Source: Paraburkholderia unamae
GTDB lineage: Bacteria; Pseudomonadota; Gammaproteobacteria; Burkholderiales; Burkholderiaceae
Length of the DNA: 64,000 nt
Assembly (NCBI RefSeq): GCF_003268775.1
Contig: NZ_QLSU01000017.1
Coordinates: 1 to 64,000 of the forward strand
Direction of reading: 5' to 3'
Position 1 is the stretch's first letter, and the number at the start of each line of letters is the position of its first letter. Under the pieces are notes generated by a model that was given only the letters and a program-made list of their open reading frames with translations, made no database searches and was not told the origin of the DNA. Shown here in pieces: positions 8,433-16,450 of this stretch. The position numbers and the translations under genes were made by a program.

Positions 8433-8482
8433 TGCGCGCGATGAATCCGCGAACGGCAAAGCGTTCCCGATCATCGCGCGCA
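8433..8482. repeat. branched inverted repeat between convergent genes
   Basis: Perfect 12-bp arms TGCGCGCGATGA (8433-8444) and TCATCGCGCGCA (8471-8482) enclose a second perfect 5-bp hairpin GAACG/CGTTC (8451-8466). It lies between the stop codons of the aminotransferase (+) and glutathione transferase (-) genes and has no T tract on either side. Probable roles are 3'-end stabilisation or Rho-assisted termination; a cruciform or protein site is possible. Confidence 0.6.
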
Positions 8483-8494
8483 GTTTCGCCGCGC

Positions 8495-9136
8495 TTACGC
8501 GCTCGCTTCGATGTACGCCTTGCGGTCGGCGTTGACGCGCTGCGCCGTTGCCCGCTCGCCGATCAGCTTGATATACGACTTCCAGTCGATGCCCGCATCG
8601 GCGAGGAAGTCACTGCCATAGACCGCCTGCGTCGCGCGGCCCACGAGCGGCAGGCTCACGAACGCCGCCGCATCCACCACGCCGAACTGCTCGCCCGCCA
8701 CGTAAGGCGCGAACTTCGCGAGCCGCTTGAAGCTCGCCACATAGCGGCGCAGACGCTTCTCCATCGCGGCCTTGACCTCGTCGCTCGCCTTGCCGCCGAA
8801 GAACGCCTCGCCGTAAAGCTCACGCGCGTTGAGTTCGAGGTGCGTCTCGATGAACGTGATGAGCTCGCGCTCTTTCGCGGCCTGCCACGGGTCCGCCGCG
8901 AAAATGCGCTTGTCCGGAAAGCGCGCCGCCAGATACTCGACGATCACTGCCGACTCGCACAGAAAACCCTGTTCGGTTTCGATAAACGGCACCTTGCCGC
9001 CCGGCGACTGCGCGAGCAGCGCCTCGTCGAGCGGCAGTTTCGTTATCACCTCCTCGAACGGAATGTCATGCTCGAGCAACAGGAGCTTGACCTTGTTGTA
9101 GTAGTTCGAGAGCGCGAAACCATGCAGCTTGATCAT
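8495..9136 (-). CDS. glutathione S-transferase family protein
   Basis: 213 residues with the N-terminal thioredoxin-like domain (MIKLHGFALSNYYNKVK), the cis-proline region PGGKVPFIE, the glutathione-binding ESAVIVEYL, and an all-helical C-terminal half. Cytosolic. Two ATGs are possible, 9142 and 9136; AGGAGG is only two bases from the first but eight from the second, so 9136 is chosen. It is transcribed away from the acyl-CoA operon. Substrate unknown; similar proteins conjugate electrophiles or reduce peroxides. Confidence 0.9.
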   Translation of the reverse strand: MIKLHGFALSNYYNKVKLLLLEHDIPFEEVITKLPLDEALLAQSPGGKVPFIETEQGFLCESAVIVEYLAARFPDKRIFAADPWQAAKERELITFIETHLELNARELYGEAFFGGKASDEVKAAMEKRLRRYVASFKRLAKFAPYVAGEQFGVVDAAAFVSLPLVGRATQAVYGSDFLADAGIDWKSYIKLIGERATAQRVNADRKAYIEASA

Positions 9137-9189
9137 CCTCATTGCCTCCTTGAAAGCGGCGCTACGCGTGGCGGCGCCGCCGAACCATT

Positions 9190-9218
9190 TTCATAAAATT
9201 GTACGACCGTGCTATTCT
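9190..9218 (+). promoter_or_regulatory. promoter with candidate TetR-type operator for the 3-hydroxyacyl-CoA dehydrogenase operon
   Basis: TATTCT at 9213-9218 with an upstream TGC gives an extended -10; a poor -35 (TTCATA, 9190-9195) is 17 bases away. Between them, 9201-9212 reads GTACGACCGTGC, a near-palindrome around a central AC. The same pattern, GnACGACCGTnC, lies in the promoter of the DUF1178/acyl-CoA dehydrogenase operon at 20307-20318. An operator in the spacer would block RNA polymerase; the regulator is not identified. Confidence 0.55.
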
Positions 9219-9244
9219 AGGCCAATCATGGAGCCAGGCTTCCA

Positions 9245-10816
9245 ATGACTTCACATCATTTCAACATTGAGACAATCGGCATCGTCGGCACCGGCGCAAT
9301 GGGCCGCGGCATCGCCCAGATCGCCGCGCAGGCGCGCCTTGCGGTGCGCCTCTACGATACGAACCCCCAGGCCATCGCCGCCGCGCGCGACTATCTCGCC
9401 GACACCTTCGCGAAACTCGCGGCAAAAGGCAAGCTCGACGAGCCCGCCGCCAAGGCCGCGCTCGATTGCGTGAGCGGCGCGCATACGCTCGACGAACTCG
9501 CGGGCTGCGATCTCGTGATCGAGGCGATCGTCGAGAACCTCGAAGCGAAGCGCACACTCTTTCGCGAACTCGAAACCGTGGTGAGTGAGCGTTGCGTGCT
9601 CGCCTCGAACACCTCCTCATTGTCGATCACCGCCATCGCCGCCGCTTGCAGCGACCCGGCCCGCGTCGTGGGTTATCACTTCTTCAACCCCGTGCCGCTC
9701 ATGAAGGTGGTCGAAGTGATCGACGGCCTGCGCAGCGACCCCGCCGCCGGCGACGCGCTGATGGCGCTCGCGCGCCGTATGGGCCACACGCCGGTGCGCG
9801 CAAAGGACATGCCGGGCTTCATCGTCAATCACGCGGGCCGCGGCATGAACACCGAAGGCCTGCGCGTGGCCGGTGAAGGCGTGGCGAGCTTCGTCGAGAT
9901 CGACCGCATCATGCGCGAGCAGGCGGGCTTCCGGCTCGGGCCGTTCGAACTGCTCGACCTGACCGCACTCGACGTCTCGCATCCGGTGATGGAGTCGATC
10001 TATCACCAGTTCTATGAGGAGCCGCGCTTCACGCCCTCGCCGATTACCGGCGTGCGGCTTGCGGGCGGACTCGTCGGCCGCAAGGCAGGCGAAGGCTTCT
10101 ATCGCTATGTCGACGGCAAGCAGCAGGCACCCGACGAACCGGCCGCGCCCACCGCCCTGCCCGCGCGCGTGTGGGTGAGCCGCCGCCACACCGCCGCGCG
10201 TGACGCCGTGATCGCGCTCGCCGCGCAAGCGGGTGTGCTCGTGGACGATGCCGAGACGCCCGCCGCCGACGCGCTGATCGTGGTCGCGCCGCTCGGTCTC
10301 GACGCCACGACCGCCGCGCTCGACGAGCAACTCGACGCGCGCCGCGTCGTCGCCATCGACGCGCTGTTCCCGCTCGACACCGCGAAGCGCCGCACGCTGA
10401 TGACGACGCCCGCGACCACGCGCGCCTCGCGCGACGCCGGCCACGCGCTCTTCGCCGCCGACGGCGTGCCCGTCACGGTGATCCGCGATTCGACGGGCTT
10501 CGTCGCGCAGCGCATCGTCGCGACCATCGTCAACATCGGCTGCGACATCGCCCAAAAGCAGATCGCCACGCCGCGCGATATCGACCTCGCGGTCACGCTC
10601 GGCCTGGGCTACCCGCGCGGCCCGCTCGCGCTCGGCGACGCGCTGGGTGCGCGCACGATCCTCACGATCCTGCGCAATATCCACACCGTGCTCGGCGATC
10701 CGCGCTATCGCCCTTCGCCATGGCTCGCGCGCCGCGCGCAGCTCGGCCTTTCGCTGACGCACGCAGAAGCATCCGAAGCAACCGACATCAACGCATCGAA
10801 CGAGGCACCGCAATGA
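9245..10816 (+). CDS. 3-hydroxyacyl-CoA dehydrogenase, two-domain PaaH type
   Basis: 523 residues. The N-terminal NAD-binding domain has GIVGTGAMGRG (13-22), the catalytic histidine H145 in GYHFFNPVPLMK, and SNTSSLSI (121-128). The first 3HCDH C-terminal domain contains MPGFIVNHAGRGMN; a second one near residues 415-510 begins DSTGFVAQR. This is the layout of PaaH/PaaC, which oxidises 3-hydroxyadipyl-CoA, and of related butyryl-CoA enzymes. No paa ring-cleavage genes lie nearby, so the physiological substrate is open. The stop overlaps the start of the next gene (ATGA). First gene of an acyl-CoA catabolic operon. Confidence 0.9.
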   Translation: MTSHHFNIETIGIVGTGAMGRGIAQIAAQARLAVRLYDTNPQAIAAARDYLADTFAKLAAKGKLDEPAAKAALDCVSGAHTLDELAGCDLVIEAIVENLEAKRTLFRELETVVSERCVLASNTSSLSITAIAAACSDPARVVGYHFFNPVPLMKVVEVIDGLRSDPAAGDALMALARRMGHTPVRAKDMPGFIVNHAGRGMNTEGLRVAGEGVASFVEIDRIMREQAGFRLGPFELLDLTALDVSHPVMESIYHQFYEEPRFTPSPITGVRLAGGLVGRKAGEGFYRYVDGKQQAPDEPAAPTALPARVWVSRRHTAARDAVIALAAQAGVLVDDAETPAADALIVVAPLGLDATTAALDEQLDARRVVAIDALFPLDTAKRRTLMTTPATTRASRDAGHALFAADGVPVTVIRDSTGFVAQRIVATIVNIGCDIAQKQIATPRDIDLAVTLGLGYPRGPLALGDALGARTILTILRNIHTVLGDPRYRPSPWLARRAQLGLSLTHAEASEATDINASNEAPQ

Positions 10817-11601
10817 GCGCCGAACTCCGCAGCACCCGCCCGCAAGGTCACGAATCGACACTCGTTCTTACGCTGTCGAACCCGGGCGCGCGCAACGCGC
10901 TGCACCCCGACATGTACGCCGCCGCTATCGAGGCCTTCGACGCCGCCGAGCGCGATTCGTCGCTGCGCGCGATCGTCCTCACCGGCGCGGACAACTTCTT
11001 CTGCGCGGGCGGCAATCTGAACCGCCTGCTGGAAAACCGCGCGAAGGATCCGTCTGTGCAGGCCGCCAGCATCGACATGCTGGCCGCGTGGGTCACGGCC
11101 ATGCGCCAGTCGAGCAAGCCGATCATCGCGGCCGTGGAAGGCGCGGCCGCCGGCGCGGGCTTTTCGCTCGCGCTCGCCGCCGACCTGCTCGTCGCCGCCG
11201 ACGACGCGAAGTTCGTGATGGCCTATTCGCGCGTGGGCCTCACGCCCGACGGCGGCGGCTCGTGGTTTCTCGCCCGCTCGCTGCCACGCTCGCTCGCGTT
11301 CGAACTGATGGTCGAAGGCAAGCCGATTGGCGCGGCGCGTCTCGCCGAGCTTGGCGTCGTGAACCGGCTAGCGAAGCCGCAAGCGGCGCTCGACACGGCA
11401 CTAGCCTGGGCCGACGAGCTCGCGAAGATCTCGCCCAACTCGGTGGCGCGCATCAAGGGCCTCACGAACGGGGCGGACACGCAGCCGCTCGAAACGCAAC
11501 TCGCCTCCGAACGTGACAGCTTCGTCGCGTCGCTGCACCACCGCGACGGCCTCGAAGGCATTTCGGCGTTCCTCGAGAAACGCGCCCCCGTCTACAAGTA
11601 A
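10813..11601 (+). CDS. enoyl-CoA hydratase/isomerase family protein (PaaG-like, oxepin-CoA hydrolase type)
   Basis: 262-residue crotonase-fold enzyme. Oxyanion-hole segments are present (CAGGNLNRL and EGAAAGAGFSLAL), and the active-site loop is MAYSRVGLTPDGGGSW, where the second crotonase glutamate is replaced by Asp, as in PaaG-type isomerases. Comparable Burkholderia proteins next to the same partners are named alternative oxepin-CoA hydrolases. The start ATG overlaps the stop of the dehydrogenase gene by four bases, so the two are translationally coupled and probably act in sequence on the same CoA thioester. Confidence 0.88.
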   Translation: MSAELRSTRPQGHESTLVLTLSNPGARNALHPDMYAAAIEAFDAAERDSSLRAIVLTGADNFFCAGGNLNRLLENRAKDPSVQAASIDMLAAWVTAMRQSSKPIIAAVEGAAAGAGFSLALAADLLVAADDAKFVMAYSRVGLTPDGGGSWFLARSLPRSLAFELMVEGKPIGAARLAELGVVNRLAKPQAALDTALAWADELAKISPNSVARIKGLTNGADTQPLETQLASERDSFVASLHHRDGLEGISAFLEKRAPVYK

Positions 11602-11621
11602 AACGCGAGACCGACACGCCC

Positions 11622-12341
11622 ATGAGCGAATACCAGTTGCCCAAGCGCCGCCGCATTTATCTGATGCGGCACGGCGACGTCACCTACTTCGACGACTCGG
11701 GTCGCGCGATCGACCCCGACACCGTGCCGCTCAACGAGAACGGCCGCACCCAGGCAAGCGCGGCGGGCGTGGCGTTCGCCTCACAGGGCGTGCGCTTCGA
11801 TCGTGTGATCGTGAGCGGCTTGCGCCGCACGGTCGAAACCGCGCAGCACGTGCTCGCGGCAACGGGCCAGTCGGTCGAACTCGAAGTGCAGCGCGCGTGG
11901 GAGGAGATTCGCGGCGGGCGCCTCGCCTCGATTACACCCGTCGAAGTCGGCGATGCGTTCCTGCGCGTGTTCGACGGCATCGTGCCCGAAGACACGCGCT
12001 TTCTGGGCGGCGAGACCATCGGCGAGCTGCTCGACCGCGTGCTGCCGGCGCTGGGCGCGCTGCGTGACGATCCCGCATGGGACACGGTGCTGCTCGTGCT
12101 GCACGGCGGCGTGAACCGCGCGATTCTCTCGCACGCGATCACGGCGGGCGGCCGCACGTTCTTCGGCCATCTCGCGCAGGCCACGGGCTGCGTCAACGCG
12201 CTCGATGTCGGCAGCGCGCCACGCGACTGGGTCGTGCGCACGCTCAACTACGCGCCGCCCTCGCCGCTGCACAGCGAGGTCCGCAACACGACGATGGAGA
12301 TGCTTTACGCGCAGTACCTGCGTTATCGACCGGGCGCGTAG
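11622..12341 (+). CDS. histidine phosphatase family protein
   Basis: 239 residues, phosphoglycerate mutase-like fold. The catalytic RHG is at 16-18 (YLMRHGD), a second-half histidine lies in LVLHGGVNR, and the conserved Arg of SGLRRTVETA is present. Cytosolic, no signal peptide. It lies 20 bases after the hydratase gene inside the acyl-CoA operon, an association that recurs in Burkholderiales with the downstream phosphotransferase; the substrate could be a phosphorylated intermediate made by that enzyme. This is inference from gene order only. Confidence 0.88.
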   Translation: MSEYQLPKRRRIYLMRHGDVTYFDDSGRAIDPDTVPLNENGRTQASAAGVAFASQGVRFDRVIVSGLRRTVETAQHVLAATGQSVELEVQRAWEEIRGGRLASITPVEVGDAFLRVFDGIVPEDTRFLGGETIGELLDRVLPALGALRDDPAWDTVLLVLHGGVNRAILSHAITAGGRTFFGHLAQATGCVNALDVGSAPRDWVVRTLNYAPPSPLHSEVRNTTMEMLYAQYLRYRPGA

Positions 12342-12383
12342 CGCGCGGCGGCCCACAGGAGACACACGAGAAGGGAGACAACG

Positions 12384-13511
12384 ATGGCGCAAGCCACCCC
12401 GGATGGAGACACGAAGGACAACGCGCAAACGCGCACCGACTACTCGGTGTTCGAAGGCACGCGCCCGGTTGCCGAGCGACAGCGCTTCGACGCCGGCGCG
12501 CTCGCCGCCTGGCTCACGGCCCACGTGGAAGGCTTCGAGGGCCCGCTCACGGTCGAGCAGTTCGCGGGCGGCCAGTCGAACCCCACGTTCAAGCTCGTCA
12601 CGCCCGGCCGCACCTACGTCATGCGCGCCAAGCCTGGTCCGAAGGCGAAGCTGCTGCCTTCGGCGCACGCGATCGAGCGCGAATACCGGGTGATGGACGC
12701 GCTGGCCGCGACCGATGTGCCCGTTGCGAAGATGCTCGCGCTCTGCGACGACGAAGCCGTGATCGGCCGCGCGTTCTATGTGATGGAGTTCGTCGAGGGC
12801 CGCGTGCTCTGGGACCAGTCGCTGCCCGGCATGACACGCGAAGCACGCGGCGCGATCTACGACGAGATGAACCGCGTGATCGCCGCGCTCCACAACGTGA
12901 AGCCCGAGGCGGTGGGTCTTGCCGACTATGGCAAGCCCGGCAATTATTTCGCACGCCAGATCGATCGCTGGAGCCGCCAGTATCAGGCCTCCGAAACGGA
13001 GCGTATCGACGCGATGCATCACCTGATCGCGTGGCTGCCGCAGCACATGCCCGACGAAACCGGCGACGGCGGCGCGCGCGTCTCGGTCGTGCACGGCGAC
13101 TACCGGCTCGACAACCTGATCTTCCACCCGAGCGAGCCGCGCGTGCTGGCCGTGCTCGACTGGGAACTCTCCACGCTCGGCGACCCGCTCGCCGACTTTT
13201 CCTATCACTGCATGGCGTGGCACGTCGATCCCGCGCAGTTCCGCGGCATCGCGGGGCTCGACTGGCAGGCGCTCGGCATTCCCGACGAAGCGCATTACGT
13301 GCAGCGCTATCAGGCGCGCACCGGTCTCGAGATTCGCGGCGACTGGAACTTCTACCTCGCATACAACATGTTCCGGATCGCGGCGATCCTTCAGGGCATC
13401 ATGAAACGCGTGGTGGACGGCACGGCCGCGAGCGCCCAGGCCATCGACGCCGGCCGGCGCGCCCGACCGATGGCCGAACTCGCGTGGCGCTACGCGCAGA
13501 AGGTTCGCTGA
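12384..13511 (+). CDS. phosphotransferase family (APH/ACAD10-like) protein
   Basis: 375 residues with an aminoglycoside phosphotransferase-like kinase fold. The catalytic loop is VVHGDYRLDNLIFHP and the metal-binding loop VLDWELSTLGDPLADFSY; the nucleotide-binding lysine region is around YVMRAKPGPKAKLLPSAH. Such kinases are commonly encoded beside, or fused to, acyl-CoA dehydrogenases (human ACAD10/11), where the pair phosphorylates a 4-hydroxyacyl-CoA and isomerises it to the 3-hydroxy form. The next gene here is an acyl-CoA dehydrogenase, so this operon could process 4-hydroxy acids. Start supported by AGGAGA at 12357-12362 or AAGGGAG at 12371-12377. Confidence 0.88.
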   Translation: MAQATPDGDTKDNAQTRTDYSVFEGTRPVAERQRFDAGALAAWLTAHVEGFEGPLTVEQFAGGQSNPTFKLVTPGRTYVMRAKPGPKAKLLPSAHAIEREYRVMDALAATDVPVAKMLALCDDEAVIGRAFYVMEFVEGRVLWDQSLPGMTREARGAIYDEMNRVIAALHNVKPEAVGLADYGKPGNYFARQIDRWSRQYQASETERIDAMHHLIAWLPQHMPDETGDGGARVSVVHGDYRLDNLIFHPSEPRVLAVLDWELSTLGDPLADFSYHCMAWHVDPAQFRGIAGLDWQALGIPDEAHYVQRYQARTGLEIRGDWNFYLAYNMFRIAAILQGIMKRVVDGTAASAQAIDAGRRARPMAELAWRYAQKVR

Positions 13512-13575
13512 AACTCATTCGAGCACGACGCCCTCTTCCTCTTCATAGTCATTGCATCGCATTGCGAGGCCACCG

Positions 13576-14835
13576 ATGAATTTCGATTACTCCCCGAAAG
13601 TGCAGGCGCTGCGCGAGAAGCTGCTCGCGTTTTTCGACGAACATATCTATCCGAACGAAGCCGTATTCCACGAGGAAATCGAGCGCAATCGTGCGGACGG
13701 CAACCCGTGGGTGCCCACGCAAATCGTCGAGCAACTCAAGGAGAAGGCGCGCGAAGCGGGCCTGTGGAACCTGTTCCTGCCCGCCTCGGAGCGCGGCGCG
13801 GGCCTCACGAACCTCGAATACGCGCCGCTGTGCGAAATCATGGGCCGCGTGCACTGGGCGCCCGAAGTGTTCAATTGCAGCGCGCCCGACACCGGCAACA
13901 TGGAGACGATCGAGCGCTACGGCAGCGAAGCGCACAAGCAGCAATGGCTCGCGCCGCTGCTGCAAGGCCAGATCCGCTCGGCGTTCCTGATGACCGAGCC
14001 CGACGTGGCCTCATCGGATGCGACCAACATCCAGACGCGCATCGAGCGCGATGGCGACGAGTACGTGATCAACGGCACGAAGTGGTGGTCCTCGGGAGCG
14101 GGCGACCCGCGCTGCGCGATCTACATCGTGATGGGCAAGACCGATCCCGACGCACCGCGCCATGCGCAGCAGTCGATGATCCTCGTGCCCTCGGACACCG
14201 CCGGCATCACCGTGCGCCGCCCGCTCACCGTATTCGGCTACGACGACGCGCCGCACGGCCACATGGAGATCAAGCTCGACAACGTGCGCGTGCCCGCCTC
14301 GAACATTCTGCTCGGTGAGGGCCGCGGCTTCGAGATCGCGCAGGGGCGGCTCGGGCCCGGCCGCATCCATCACTGCATGCGCCTGATCGGCCTGGCCGAA
14401 CGCGCGCTCGAATGCATGGCGAAGCGCGCCCTCTCGCGCGTGGCGTTCGGCAAGGCGGTCGCCCAGCAAACCGTCACGCAGGAGCGCATTGCCGAGGCGC
14501 GCTGCATGATCGAGCAGGCGCGCCTGCTCACGCTCAAGACCGCGTACATGATGGACACCGTGGGCAACAAGGGCGCGCGCGGCGAAATCGCCATGATCAA
14601 GGTGGTGGCGCCGAACATGGCCTGCCAGGTGATCGACTGGGCGATCCAGGTGCACGGCGCGGCGGGCGTGAGCGGCGACTTCCCGCTGGCTTACGCGTAC
14701 GCCTCGGCGCGCACGCTGCGTTTCGCCGACGGCCCCGACGAAGTGCACCGCAACGCCATCGCCAAGCTCGAACTCGCGCGCTACATGGACGCGGGTGCGG
14801 CCTCGCGCGTGGAGATGCCGGTTACGCGGTCGTAA
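13576..14835 (+). CDS. acyl-CoA dehydrogenase (ACAD11-like)
   Basis: 419-residue FAD flavoenzyme. Visible motifs: FLMTEPDVASSDATNIQT (FAD/substrate segment), INGTKWWSSGAGDP, LGPGRIHHCMRLIGLAERALE and the C-terminal QVHGAAGVSGDFPLAYAYASARTLRFADGPDEVH. The last stretch is typical of the ACAD10/11 clade acting on long or 4-hydroxy acyl-CoAs rather than of short-chain enzymes. The ATG at 13576 is used; the frame is open from 13552. It is the last gene of the operon and pairs functionally with the preceding kinase-like gene. Electrons would go to ETF, which is not encoded here. Confidence 0.9.
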   Translation: MNFDYSPKVQALREKLLAFFDEHIYPNEAVFHEEIERNRADGNPWVPTQIVEQLKEKAREAGLWNLFLPASERGAGLTNLEYAPLCEIMGRVHWAPEVFNCSAPDTGNMETIERYGSEAHKQQWLAPLLQGQIRSAFLMTEPDVASSDATNIQTRIERDGDEYVINGTKWWSSGAGDPRCAIYIVMGKTDPDAPRHAQQSMILVPSDTAGITVRRPLTVFGYDDAPHGHMEIKLDNVRVPASNILLGEGRGFEIAQGRLGPGRIHHCMRLIGLAERALECMAKRALSRVAFGKAVAQQTVTQERIAEARCMIEQARLLTLKTAYMMDTVGNKGARGEIAMIKVVAPNMACQVIDWAIQVHGAAGVSGDFPLAYAYASARTLRFADGPDEVHRNAIAKLELARYMDAGAASRVEMPVTRS

Positions 14836-14853
14836 GCAGGTCAACGTGCGGTT

Positions 14854-14895
14854 GCATCGGGCACGGCCTTCGCGTCACGCGAAGCGGCCCGATGC
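14854..14895. repeat. long inverted repeat between convergent genes
   Basis: Outer arms GCATCGGGC (14854-14862) and GCCCGATGC (14887-14895) and inner arms CTTCGCG (14868-14874) and CGCGAAG (14878-14884) with a TCA loop form one extended hairpin. There is no T tract. It separates an acyl-CoA dehydrogenase gene (+) from an unknown gene (-) and is similar in architecture, not sequence, to the element at 8433-8482. Confidence 0.6.
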
Positions 14896-14910
14896 AGTGC
14901 GAGGCGCTCG

Positions 14911-15471
14911 TCACGGTTGCACGGTGAGTGCCTTCACCACCATGGCCAGCGTGCGGCGCCGGATCCACCCGCTCGATGCGCGAATGGCGAACCAGTAGGG
15001 CGTCATCATCGCTTTCGTGCGCCACGATGGACAATGGACGAATGTTTCGGTCACAAGGCGCGCATTCCCCTGCCCCAACGTCGCCACGCGAAAACGCAAA
15101 ACCAGTTTCGCGACATCGGGGCGCACGAGCGCCGCGAATGCGTCGGCATCGGCCACTTCCAGCAGCCCGAAATCGGGCCGCCAGAAGCGACCCGCGAGCC
15201 CGAGCGAGAGTTCGTGGTCATCGCGCTGAAGCAGCGTGAACGTGCCGAAGCCGAAGGACACGTACGGCTTCGCGTGCATGCGCCGGACGAGGCGATCTGG
15301 CCACTCGCGCAGATGAAGGAGCCCATCGATGACCGGATCGGAGCGCATATCGAGACTCGCGACGGCATCGATAATGTGCGCTGACGAGGCCCCGGCTACC
15401 GGCGCTTCATGGCGCTCATAAAACGTATGACTGGGCAGAAAACGTGTCAAAGGCGTCGCTTGCTCGACCAT
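14911..15471 (-). CDS. conserved hypothetical protein
   Basis: 186 residues, no signal peptide or clear membrane span. It looks like a small lipid- or ligand-binding family member: FLPSHTFYERHEAPV, YVSFGFGTFTLLQRDDHELSLGLAGRFWRP and TETFVHCPSWRTKAMMTPYWFAIRASSGWIRR. The last block is a strongly patterned signature shared by DUF proteins of this size, but I cannot name the family with confidence. The start at 15471 has AAGG six bases upstream. It is divergent from the glutathione transferase gene. Function unknown. Confidence 0.7.
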   Translation of the reverse strand: MVEQATPLTRFLPSHTFYERHEAPVAGASSAHIIDAVASLDMRSDPVIDGLLHLREWPDRLVRRMHAKPYVSFGFGTFTLLQRDDHELSLGLAGRFWRPDFGLLEVADADAFAALVRPDVAKLVLRFRVATLGQGNARLVTETFVHCPSWRTKAMMTPYWFAIRASSGWIRRRTLAMVVKALTVQP

Positions 15472-15667
15472 CACAGACCTTGTGCGAACCACTGTGTTTG
15501 AACGATAAACGCCATGATGCCAGTCAGCGGCGCAGAAGGAACCCATGAGGCGATTGAGGTCACTGGAGCACGCTCAGCGCCGCCCCCCGATCTATGCTAA
15601 TTTGCGCCAGATCCGGCGTCGCGCCAGGTGTCGCGGCGCCCTCCCTCACTGGTGCCAAGGAGCCACG

Positions 15668-16378
15668 ATGATCGATGTCTACAGCTGGGCCACGCCGAAC
15701 GGTCACAAAGTCCATATCATGCTCGAGGAAACCGGCCTCGAGTACCGCGTGCATCCGGTCGATATTGGCGCCGGCGACCAGTTCAAGCCCGAATTCCTCG
15801 CCATCAGCCCGAACAACAAGATTCCCGCCATCACCGACTCCGAAGGCCCGCGCCGGGCAGACGGCGAGCCGTTCTCGCTGTTCGAGTCGGGCGCGATCCT
15901 GATCTATCTCGCCGCGAAAACGGGCCGCTTCATGCCCGAAGATCTCGCCGCGCGCTACGACGTGCTGCAATGGGTGATGTTCCAGATGGGCGGCCTCGGG
16001 CCGATGCTCGGCCAGGCGCACCACTTCCGCATCTACGCGCCCGAGAAGATCGACTACGCGGTCAATCGCTATACGAACGAGGCGAAGCGCCTCTACAACG
16101 TGATGGAAACGCAGCTCGAAAAGACCGAGTATCTGGCGGGCGACGAGTACACCATCGCCGACATCGCCGCGTTCCCGTGGACGCGCTCCTGGCAGAACCA
16201 GGGCGTCGATCTCGACGCGCTGCCCAACGTGAAGCGCTGGCACGAAGCGATCGCAGCGCGTCCGGCGGTCAAGCGCGGCGTCGAGGTGCTCGCGAACGCG
16301 CGCAAGCCGCTGATGGACGACAAGGCGAAGGAAATGCTGTTCGGCGCGACCCAGTACGCGAAGCACGCGGCAGGTTGA
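15668..16378 (+). CDS. glutathione S-transferase, YfcG/YghU (nu) class
   Basis: 236 residues. The N-terminal domain starts MIDVYSWATPNGHKVHIMLEE, where Thr-Pro-Asn is the hallmark of nu-class enzymes that act as disulfide-bond oxidoreductases using glutathione. SPNNKIPAI holds the cis-proline and FESGAILIYLA the glutathione gamma-glutamyl site. The C-terminal helical domain ends with VEVLANARKPLMDD. AAGGAG at 15657-15662 supports the start. Monocistronic with its own terminator. Cytosolic; likely works on disulfides or organic peroxides. Confidence 0.92.
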   Translation: MIDVYSWATPNGHKVHIMLEETGLEYRVHPVDIGAGDQFKPEFLAISPNNKIPAITDSEGPRRADGEPFSLFESGAILIYLAAKTGRFMPEDLAARYDVLQWVMFQMGGLGPMLGQAHHFRIYAPEKIDYAVNRYTNEAKRLYNVMETQLEKTEYLAGDEYTIADIAAFPWTRSWQNQGVDLDALPNVKRWHEAIAARPAVKRGVEVLANARKPLMDDKAKEMLFGATQYAKHAAG

Positions 16379-16390
16379 TCGCCGCGCGGT

Positions 16391-16433
16391 AAAAACAAGG
16401 GGCGCCCGCCTTGCAGCGGAGCGCCCCTTTTTA
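16391..16433. terminator. bidirectional terminator between convergent genes
   Basis: AAGGGGCGC (16397-16405) and GCGCCCCTT (16421-16429) form a 9-bp stem followed by T-rich sequence on the right, with AAAAACAA on the left, so it serves the glutathione transferase gene and, in reverse, the MaoC operon. Confidence 0.9.
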
Positions 16434-16450
16434 TTGCGCGCGCAACCTTC

